Assembly: GCF_014203015.1 (NCBI RefSeq)
Contig: NZ_JACHIB010000005.1
Coordinates: forward strand, 1-64,000
Direction: 5' to 3'
Origin: Castellaniella defragrans
GTDB lineage: Bacteria; Pseudomonadota; Gammaproteobacteria; Burkholderiales; Burkholderiaceae_B
Length of the DNA: 64,000 nt
Every line of letters starts with the position of its first letter. The first letter of the stretch is position 1. This document shows, in pieces, positions 57,697 to 64,000 of this stretch. The notes under the pieces were generated by a model. It worked only from the letters and a program-made list of their open reading frames with translations. It had not been told where the DNA came from and did no database searches. The position numbers and the translations under genes are program-made.

Positions 57697-60267
57697 CTAG
57701 GGTGCGGAAGCCCCGGCCGCCCTGACGCACAGCGCCACCGGCCAGCGCCGCAGCAGCGCGGCGAGCGGCAGACGGCCGTCGGACCCGGCCTCCGCGGCGC
57801 CTGCGCCCAGGACGTCCTTCCAGCCGCCGGCGCCCGCGGGCGGCAGCACCAGGGCCGTGCCCTCCCAGTAGCGGCAGGCCTCGGCCGCCTCGCCCCGGGC
57901 GTAGCCCGCCAGCGGCAGGGCGCACAGGCGCGGCGCCACGACGAGCGCCCAGTCCTCCCCCCCGCCGCGCAGGAAGGCCACCACGTGCCGCGCCCGCGGC
58001 CCTTCGGCGGCCACGGGGACGTAGCCCGAACCGGCGCAGAACAGCCGGGGATGGGTGGCGCGCAGGGCCAGCGCGGTCTGGATCAGGTATTGCTTGACGC
58101 GGCCGCCGCGCCAGTCGGCCGGCGTCGGCGCGTGGGGCGGCGGACCGGCCAGCAGCCGATCCAGCCGGCGATGATCGACCGGGCGGCGGTTGTCCGGATC
58201 GACCAGGCTTTCGTCCCAGGTTTCCGTGCCCTGGTAGAGGTCGGGGATGCCGGGCGCCGTGTTGCGCAGCAGGGCCTGCGCCAGGCCGTTGATCCATCCG
58301 GGCGCCGCGAGCGGGGCCGCGAAGGCGGCCAGGGTCTTGAGCGGCCGCGGGTCTTCCGCGTCCGGGTCGAGGGCGTCCAGACAGGCCTGCGCGTCGGCTT
58401 CGTAGGCGGCATCGGGATCGGTCCACGAGCTGCGCAGCCCGGCCTCGCGCAGCGCCTTGCGCTGCCATTGCGCCACGCGCGCCAGCCAGGCGCGCACGGC
58501 TCGGGGATCCAGGCGCGTCGCGTCGGCCGGCCAGGCCGAGGGCCAGGATCCGACCAGGGTCTGCAACAGCATGTACCGGTCCGTGGGGACGAGCCGGTTG
58601 CGGGGCGGCAGCTCCAGCCAGCGCAGGGCGAAGCGCGTCCAGGGGCCGGGCATTTCCGTCAGCGCCGCCAGGCGCGCGCGGACGTCCTCGCCGCGCTTGT
58701 GGTCGTGCGTGGCGGTGGCCAGCATCGCCAGGGGCCAGTCCCGCGCCCGGCGCAGGTTGCGCCGATGGAACGCCGCTCCGTCCAGCGAGAAGCGCCGCGG
58801 CGAGGCGCCCACTTCGTTGCGCGAGAGCAGCGGTCCGTAGCGGTAGAAGAGCGTGTCCTCCAGCGACTTGGCGGCCAGCGGCGGCGTCAGCTGCTGCAGG
58901 CGCCGCAGGGCGGGCAGGACCCGCGGGGACGGAGGGGCCAGCCACGCCAGCCACAAGTCCAGCAGGCCGGCGTCTTCCGCCGGCAGCCGGGTCCGGGCGA
59001 CGCGGCCCGCCTCGGCCCATGCCGCGCGGTCGGCCTCCGAGGGGCCGCCGTCCTCGGCGTAGCTGCGATAGACCGGAAAGCCGGCCAGCCAGGTGCGCAG
59101 CAGGCGCCGCCAGGCGTCCGTCCCCCAGCGGCGCGCGCGCGGGTCGTGCCGGGCCGCCGCCGCCCAGGCCTGGACGAGGGCGCGGAATTCGCCGGCCATC
59201 TGCCGGTCGAGCAGGGAGGCGCGGATGGCGCGCAGCTGGCGGGCGTGGCGGTGCGGCGATCCGCCGCAGGCGCGCCAGAACGCGAGCAGGGGGCGGCGCG
59301 CCGCCGGCGCGTGCAGCAGCGCCCCGGCATCGTCCATGAAGTCGTAGCCGGTGGTGCCTTCGATCGGCCAGCGGCGGTCCGGCGTCTCGCCGGGGGCGAG
59401 GATCTTTTCCACGACCAGATAGGGATTGCGGTCGGGCGCGGCGGCCTGCAGCGCCGCGCGCAGCCGGCGCAGGTACGCGCCCGGCTCGGCCAGCCCGTCG
59501 ATGTGGTCGATGCGCAGGCCGTCGAGCAGGCCCTCGCCGTACAGGTCCAGGATCAGCGCGTGGGTGGCCTGGAACACCGCGGGGTCTTCGACGCGCACGC
59601 CCACCAGTTCGCTGACCAGGAAGAAGCGCCGCCAGTTGAGCCGGCAGGCGGCGGCGCGCCACCAGGCCAGCCGGTAGTGCTGCCGTTCGAGCAGCGCGTG
59701 CAGGCGGGCGCGGCCGGCGTCGCTGGCCGGATCGAAATCCCGCGGATCGGCGTCCCCGTCGCCGCGCGCCAGGGGCAGCGCCTGCCCGCCCGCGAGCACG
59801 GCGGCGGCGCCGTGCCCGCGCACCAGCCGGATGTCGCCCGCCGCCAGCGCGTCGCCGTAGGACCGGGGCAGCAGGGGTAGCAGGATGCGCCCCTCGCCGG
59901 CGGTCCAGTCGATGTCGAAGACCCGTGCGTGCGCGCTGGCCGCGCCGTGCTGCAGGACGTCGCGCCACCAGGGGTTGCGGGCATCGGCGGCCATGTGGTT
60001 GGGCACGATGTCGGCGATCAGGCCCATGCGCCGCGCGGCCGCATCCCCGGCCAGGCGGCGCAGCCCCGCCCGCCCGCCCAGCGCCTCGTCGACGCGGGTG
60101 GGGTCGATGACGTCGTAGCCGTGCGTCGAGCCGGGCCGGGCGCGCGTGAGGGGCGAGAGGTAGAGGTGGCTCACGCCCAGGGCCGCGTAATGGTCCAGCA
60201 CGGCGCGGGCATCGTCGAAGGTGAAGTCCGCATGCAGTTGCAGGCGGGCCGTGGCGCGCGGGATCAT
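57697..60267 (-). CDS. treY: Malto-oligosyltrehalose synthase
   Basis: An 856-residue GH13-type enzyme that rearranges the reducing end of malto-oligosaccharides into an alpha,alpha-trehalose unit. The N-terminal ATARLQLHADFTFDDARAVLDHYAALGVSHLYLSPLTRARPGSTHGYDVIDP and the catalytic blocks IADIVPNHMA (about residue 85), GLRIDHIDGLAEP (about 255) and VVEKIL (about 298) are TreY hallmarks; GIPDLYQGTETWDESLVDPDNRRPVD closes the barrel. It is 7 bp downstream of treZ. Together they make trehalose from glycogen-like glucans under osmotic or desiccation stress. The debranching enzyme TreX is not in the window. Confidence 0.96.
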   Translation of the reverse strand: MIPRATARLQLHADFTFDDARAVLDHYAALGVSHLYLSPLTRARPGSTHGYDVIDPTRVDEALGGRAGLRRLAGDAAARRMGLIADIVPNHMAADARNPWWRDVLQHGAASAHARVFDIDWTAGEGRILLPLLPRSYGDALAAGDIRLVRGHGAAAVLAGGQALPLARGDGDADPRDFDPASDAGRARLHALLERQHYRLAWWRAAACRLNWRRFFLVSELVGVRVEDPAVFQATHALILDLYGEGLLDGLRIDHIDGLAEPGAYLRRLRAALQAAAPDRNPYLVVEKILAPGETPDRRWPIEGTTGYDFMDDAGALLHAPAARRPLLAFWRACGGSPHRHARQLRAIRASLLDRQMAGEFRALVQAWAAAARHDPRARRWGTDAWRRLLRTWLAGFPVYRSYAEDGGPSEADRAAWAEAGRVARTRLPAEDAGLLDLWLAWLAPPSPRVLPALRRLQQLTPPLAAKSLEDTLFYRYGPLLSRNEVGASPRRFSLDGAAFHRRNLRRARDWPLAMLATATHDHKRGEDVRARLAALTEMPGPWTRFALRWLELPPRNRLVPTDRYMLLQTLVGSWPSAWPADATRLDPRAVRAWLARVAQWQRKALREAGLRSSWTDPDAAYEADAQACLDALDPDAEDPRPLKTLAAFAAPLAAPGWINGLAQALLRNTAPGIPDLYQGTETWDESLVDPDNRRPVDHRRLDRLLAGPPPHAPTPADWRGGRVKQYLIQTALALRATHPRLFCAGSGYVPVAAEGPRARHVVAFLRGGGEDWALVVAPRLCALPLAGYARGEAAEACRYWEGTALVLPPAGAGGWKDVLGAGAAEAGSDGRLPLAALLRRWPVALCVRAAGASAP

Positions 60268-60274
60268 GCCGCCC

Positions 60275-62101
60275 TCATGCCGCGGACTCCAGGAAGCACA
60301 GCAGACAGTCGGGCGCCAGTTCGCCCAGCCGGAACCGCAGCAGCGCCTCGCAGTCGGTCTCGAAGCGCAGGGCGCCGCCGTCCGGCGCGGCGGCGCGCAG
60401 GTCCTGCGGGAGGGGGCAGGCCGCGGATCCCAGGTTGGCGTAGAGCGTCAGGCGGGAGCCGTCGCCCAGGCGCCAGGCCGCCCGCACCGCGGCCGGCCCG
60501 AGCGCCTGCGCGCCCAGCGAGCGGGCGCCGCGCAGGCGCGGCGCCAGGCAGCGCGCCCGCAGGTCCAGCAGCCGGGCGTAGTAGCCCATCCACTCGCGTC
60601 CCGCGTCGTTGCAGGGCTCGGGCCGGCTGGCGGCGAAGGTGGCCTCGGCGTTCGGGTCCGGCAGTTCGGATCGGGGCGCTGCGTCGTCCATGAGGACCTC
60701 GGAGGCTTCCCTGCGGCCGCGCCGCACGGCCTCCGCCAGCGCGGGATCGGCATGGCTGGTGAAATAGAGGAAGGGCGTGCGCGAGCCGCATTCCTCGCCC
60801 ATGAACAGCAGCGGCACCGCGGGGGAGAGCAGCTGCAGGGCGATGGCGGCGCGCAGGCGCGCGGTGCTCGGGCACAGCGCCGTCAGCCGTTCGCCGCGCG
60901 CCCGGTTGCCGATCTGGTCGTGGTTCTGCAGGAACGACACGAAGGCCGTGGGCGGCAGGTGCGCGCTGGGCGTGCCGCGCGGCGCGCCTCCCCGGTGGGC
61001 CGAGGGCTGGCCGCCCTGGTAGTGCCAGCCTTCGGCCAGGCAGCGCGCCAGGATGGCGGCGGGCTCCTGGCCGTAGTCGCCGTAGTAGCCCTGCCGCTCG
61101 CCGGTCAGCAGATGGTGCAGGACGTGGTGCAGATCGTCGTTCCATTGCGCGTCGTAGCCGGCTTCCAGCAGGCCGGCGCGATTGGCGTCGTCCTCGACCA
61201 CGAGGTGCACGCGGCGGCCCGGCAGCCGCTCGCGCAGCCGGCGCGGCAGGGCGCGCAGCCAGTCCTCGTCGAAGATGGCGTGCACGGCGTCCAGGCGCAG
61301 GCCGTCGATGCGGAATTCGTCCAGCCAGCGGTGGGCGCAGTCCTCGAAGAACCGCCGCACGGCGGGCTGGCCGAAGTCGATCGCGGCGCCCCAGGGCGTC
61401 GTGACATCGGTGCGGAAGAACGAGGGCGCGTAGCGGGGCAGGTAGTTGCCGTCCGGGCCGAAGTGGTTGCAGACGAGATCCAGCATGACGCCGATGTCCA
61501 GGTTGTGGGCGCAATCAACGAAGCGCTTGAGGTCCTCGGGCGAGCCGTAGCTGCGGTCGGGCGCGTAGGGCAGCACGCCGTCGTAGCCCCAGTTGCGCGC
61601 GCCGGGGAAGTCGGCGATGGGCATCAGTTCGATCAGGTTGACGCCCAGGGCCACCAGGTCCGGCAGGCGCCGGCACAGGCCCGCGTAGCCGCCGCACAGG
61701 CCGGCGTGCACTTCCTGGATGACCGACTCCTCCCAGGGGCGCGGCCGCCAGTCCGGGTGGCGCCAGGGGTAGGGCGCCGGATCGGCCACGATGCTGGGAT
61801 CGCGGATGTCGCCGTCCTGCAGCCGGGAGGCCGGATCGGGCATCGCCGTGCCGTCGGCCAGGCGGTAGCGGTAGCGCGTGCCCGGCGGGCAGCCGGCGAC
61901 CCGGATCTCGACGTAGCCCTCGGCATCGGGGACGGCGGGCAGCGGCGGCCGGCCCTCCACTTCCAGGGTCATCCCGGCCGGCGCCTGCGGCGCCCAGAGG
62001 CGGAACAGCGTCGCGCCGTCCGGCTGGGCGAATGCGCCCCAGGGCCGCGCCGCGGCGGTGGCGCCGTGCGGGGCGGCGTCCATGCGCAGGGCGGCGCTCA
62101 T
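60275..62101 (-). CDS. treZ: Malto-oligosyltrehalose trehalohydrolase
   Basis: A 608-residue GH13 enzyme that releases trehalose from malto-oligosyltrehalose. An N-terminal CBM48-like domain (ATLFRLWAPQAPAGMTLEV, about residues 30-48) precedes the barrel with VIQEVHAGL (about 125), LDLVCNHFGPDGNYL (about 205), the nucleophile Asp in GLRLDAVHAI (about 262), Glu in VVEDDAN (about 292) and NHDQIGNRARGERL (about 386). The ATG at 62101 overlaps the stop of the MscS gene. It acts directly after TreY. Confidence 0.96.
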   Translation of the reverse strand: MSAALRMDAAPHGATAAARPWGAFAQPDGATLFRLWAPQAPAGMTLEVEGRPPLPAVPDAEGYVEIRVAGCPPGTRYRYRLADGTAMPDPASRLQDGDIRDPSIVADPAPYPWRHPDWRPRPWEESVIQEVHAGLCGGYAGLCRRLPDLVALGVNLIELMPIADFPGARNWGYDGVLPYAPDRSYGSPEDLKRFVDCAHNLDIGVMLDLVCNHFGPDGNYLPRYAPSFFRTDVTTPWGAAIDFGQPAVRRFFEDCAHRWLDEFRIDGLRLDAVHAIFDEDWLRALPRRLRERLPGRRVHLVVEDDANRAGLLEAGYDAQWNDDLHHVLHHLLTGERQGYYGDYGQEPAAILARCLAEGWHYQGGQPSAHRGGAPRGTPSAHLPPTAFVSFLQNHDQIGNRARGERLTALCPSTARLRAAIALQLLSPAVPLLFMGEECGSRTPFLYFTSHADPALAEAVRRGRREASEVLMDDAAPRSELPDPNAEATFAASRPEPCNDAGREWMGYYARLLDLRARCLAPRLRGARSLGAQALGPAAVRAAWRLGDGSRLTLYANLGSAACPLPQDLRAAAPDGGALRFETDCEALLRFRLGELAPDCLLCFLESAA

Positions 62102-63156
62102 GAGGCCGGCCGCGCAAGAGGATCCCGCCGCAGCCGGACGGTGCGTTCCATCGGCGTCAGGACGATGCCGCGCGCTTCCAGCGCCTTCAGGATGCCCAGG
62201 TTGATCGCCTGCTGGATGTCCATGTACTGGTTGTAGTCGGCGCTCAGGACGTAGTAGACCGCTTCCAGTTCCAGGGCCCAGTCGCCCAGGCGGGCGATGT
62301 GCGCCCGGTCGTGGCGGGTATCGGGCTGCGCCATGATCTGCGCCTGGACGTCGCCGGGCAGCGCGGCCAGCGTGTCGGCCGGCACGCCGTAGGGCAGGTG
62401 CAGCGTGAAGACCACGCGGCGCTGCTCCATCCGCTTGTAGTTCTGGATCGTCTGCTTGAGCAGTTCCGTGTTGGAACAGACGATCTGCTCGCCGCCCAGG
62501 CTGCGGATGCGGGTGGTCTTCAGGCCGATGTGCTCGATGCTGCCCGCCACCGAGCCGAACACGATGAAATCGCCCGGCTCGAAGGGCTTGTCCAGGCCGA
62601 TGGCGATCGAGGCGAACAGGTCGCTCAGGATGGTCTGCACCGCCAGGGCGACCGCCACGCCGCCGATGCCCAGGCTGGCCACCAGCGTGGTGATGTTGAC
62701 CCCGAGATTGTCCAGCACCGCGAGCATCGCCACGATCCAGATGACGGTGCGCAGCAGGTAGGACAGCAGCAGGGTGGTGACGGGGCTGGCCCGCGTGCCG
62801 GCCTTGGCGATGGACAGGAACGACAGGCAGGCGGCATCCAGCCAGAGCGCCGCCTGGACGGCCACCAGGGCGAACCAGACGTGCGCGTCCACCCAGCGCC
62901 ACCAGGGCAGGAGGGCGCCGGTGGCGTGCGCGGCGATCAGCAGCGCGAGCAGCGCGAGAATCAGGCGGTTGCTGCGCGCCAGGATCGCCAGCAGCGACCT
63001 GAAATAGGCGCGGTGGGGCGTTTCGGCGTGGGCGCGCCGCTGCAGCGCGTTGAGCAGGGTCGCCAGGCCGAGGTAGATCAGGGCGGCCAGGATCAGGGCG
63101 CCGAACCAGGCGCCCCAGATGTCGCCGTAGCGGGCGGAAAGCTCGGCCAGGACCAT
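62098..63156 (-). CDS. Mechanosensitive channel, MscS family
   Basis: A 352-residue inner-membrane protein with about five helices. The pore-lining helix and start of the beta domain read NLGVNITTLVASLGIGGVAVALAVQTILSDLFASIAIGLDKPFEPGDFIVFGSVAGSIEHIGLKTTRIRSLGGEQIVCSNTEL (about residues 152-235), the MscS signature. It opens under membrane tension to release solutes at osmotic downshock, which fits its coupling with treZ (ATGA overlap) in one osmotic operon. The first 100 residues add extra helices beyond the MscS minimum. Confidence 0.95.
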   Translation of the reverse strand: MVLAELSARYGDIWGAWFGALILAALIYLGLATLLNALQRRAHAETPHRAYFRSLLAILARSNRLILALLALLIAAHATGALLPWWRWVDAHVWFALVAVQAALWLDAACLSFLSIAKAGTRASPVTTLLLSYLLRTVIWIVAMLAVLDNLGVNITTLVASLGIGGVAVALAVQTILSDLFASIAIGLDKPFEPGDFIVFGSVAGSIEHIGLKTTRIRSLGGEQIVCSNTELLKQTIQNYKRMEQRRVVFTLHLPYGVPADTLAALPGDVQAQIMAQPDTRHDRAHIARLGDWALELEAVYYVLSADYNQYMDIQQAINLGILKALEARGIVLTPMERTVRLRRDPLARPAS

Positions 63157-63157
63157 G

Positions 63158-63682
63158 TCAGCGGCCTTTCGCCGCGGCGCCGGCGCCGTGCGCGCGCAGC
63201 ACGCTGATGTTGCCGTCGGCCTCGATGTAGGCCCGCCGCACCAGGGCCAGGCGGTCGATGCCCTGCAGCCGCAGTTCGCTCATCAGCTCTTCCTCGGTGA
63301 TGGCCTCGCGGCGCAGGTTGCGGCGCATGAGGGTGCCGTCGCGCACCAGGCAGATGTGGTCGATGGCCAGCGCCCGCGACAGGGCGGGGATGCTGTAGAC
63401 CGCGCGGTCGATGAGCACGGTCCAGCCGACGATGGTGGCGACCAGCAGCATGCCGTCGATCACGGAGACGTAGTCCCCCGCCATGCCGTTCTGCGCGGCG
63501 TCGGCGATCAGCACCAGCACCAGCATGTCGGCCACGCCCAGCGAGCCGATGTCGCGCCGCCCGGCGATCCGCAGCAGGACGAAGATGAACCAGTACATCA
63601 GGCTGCCCCGGATCACGGTTTCCAGCGGCGGGACCGAGAAGGCGAACATTTCCGACCAGTCGGGGCTTGTGAGCAGGTGCAT
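63158..63682 (-). CDS. DUF421 family membrane protein (YetF-like)
   Basis: A 174-residue protein with three N-terminal helices (about residues 17-105) and a soluble C-terminal domain. YWFIFVLLRIAGRRDIGSLGVADMLVLVLIADAAQNGMAGDYVSVIDGMLLVATIVGW and LVRDGTLMRRNLRREAITEEELMSELRLQGI are family hallmarks. YetF-type proteins are stress-linked and of unknown function. AAGGA precedes the ATG at 63682. Only one base separates it from the MscS gene. Confidence 0.93.
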   Translation of the reverse strand: MHLLTSPDWSEMFAFSVPPLETVIRGSLMYWFIFVLLRIAGRRDIGSLGVADMLVLVLIADAAQNGMAGDYVSVIDGMLLVATIVGWTVLIDRAVYSIPALSRALAIDHICLVRDGTLMRRNLRREAITEEELMSELRLQGIDRLALVRRAYIEADGNISVLRAHGAGAAAKGR

Positions 63683-63779
63683 GGCGCGTCCTTCGGGCGA
63701 ACGGGGATGCCCGGGGCGGAGCAAGCGCCGTGCCCGCGCGGCCGGCATCGTTCCGGCCGGCGCCGTGGGCCGCGGCGGC

Positions 63780-64000
63780 TCAGGCGCCGCCCTTCACCCA
63801 CAGCGCGTGATAGCGGGGGATGCGCGCGATGGCGTAGTTCGCCGCGAGGCTGCGCACTTCGTTGCGCGTGCCGGGAAAGCGGCAGGTCTCGACGAAGATC
63901 CGCGGGGTGGGGCTGCCCGCTTCGCCGCGCAGCAGCCAGGCGTAGCATTGCGTGCCGGCCGGCACGCCGGCGCCGCCGCCGTCGGCCACGCCGGTGTTGG
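63780..64000 (-). CDS. Hypothetical protein, C-terminal part
   Basis: The last 73 or so codons of a minus-strand gene that continues past the window edge. The visible part, with QCYAWLLRGEAGSPTPRIFVETCRFPGTRNEVRSLAANYAIARIPRYHALWVKGGA, has no motif I recognise. It lies upstream of the DUF421-MscS-treZY operon, 97 bp from its first start codon, and may belong to it. Confidence 0.5.
   Translation of the reverse strand, partial: NTGVADGGGAGVPAGTQCYAWLLRGEAGSPTPRIFVETCRFPGTRNEVRSLAANYAIARIPRYHALWVKGGA

Noticed and set aside
57646-57698. AGGCCCGGG/CCCGGGCCT inverted repeat as a terminator between the response regulator and treY
   Set aside because: The loop is 35 bases long, there is no T-tract, and the right arm overlaps the treY stop codon.

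Overview
The window is GC-rich (well above 60% G+C by eye), densely coding DNA of a betaproteobacterium. tpiA-secG-tRNA-Leu(GAG), leader-less ATGA-coupled operons, and a methyl-accepting chemotaxis protein ending in a WxxF-type pentapeptide all fit the Burkholderiales. My best guess is the Alcaligenaceae (Bordetella/Achromobacter type), but no species-level marker is present.

Layout. (1) 1-3,710 is core genome: the tail of a chemotaxis receptor, a cytochrome b561, tpiA, secG, a nucleoside 2-deoxyribosyltransferase and a tRNA-Leu with its terminator. In many Burkholderiales the nuo operon follows this tRNA; here it does not. (2) About 4,470-37,090 is a 33-kb catabolic island. It holds two IclR regulators, a NodD-like LysR regulator, a zinc alcohol dehydrogenase, an MFS carrier, a branched-chain-amino-acid-type ABC importer, a hydrophobic-substrate envelope set (DUF1302 porin-like, DUF1329, YCF48-like, RND/MMPL), and many enzymes: cyclase/hydrolase, cupin, two SDRs, 3-hydroxyacyl-CoA dehydrogenase, beta-keto acid cleavage enzyme, ThDP enzyme, aldehyde dehydrogenase, desaturase-like flavoprotein and two SnoaL/NTF2-fold proteins. 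Two separate EthD + DAPG-hydrolase-like (PhlG/phloretin hydrolase) modules are present. (3) 37,100-42,550 holds a MarR/siderophore-interacting-protein pair, an EAL protein with a ruined GGDEF motif and an rpoN gene standing alone. (4) 42,750-64,000 looks like a stress and osmotic-response block: an ABC exporter fused to a pseudo-histidine-kinase and a receiver domain, a glycine/tyrosine-rich BON protein, a PRC-barrel protein, an SDR-carbamoyltransferase-PIG-L deacetylase-glycosyltransferase operon, a general-stress SDR, a hybrid histidine kinase, a sigma-54 response regulator, treY-treZ, an MscS channel and a DUF421 protein.

How the parts fit. Five promoter regions of the island carry the same roughly 20-bp inverted repeat, CRRTAC-N4-GTAYYGTAYW. 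The copies lie before the first IclR gene/alcohol dehydrogenase, the MFS gene, the cyclase operon, the YCF48-RND operon and the flavoprotein operon. This points to one regulon, probably under the first IclR protein. The enzyme set reads as import of a hydrophobic, probably C-acylated phenolic or polyketide-like compound, carbon-carbon bond hydrolysis by PhlG-type enzymes, and degradation of the acyl fragments through CoA and 2-oxo-acid steps. The substrate is inference.

Several intergenic regions hold unrelated, degenerate 8-17-bp tandem repeats; the clearest is a nine-copy 16-bp array ending in the ribosome-binding site of the SDR at 47,533. Two genes show signs of late frameshifts (9,657-9,973 and the 3' end of 22,189-23,403).
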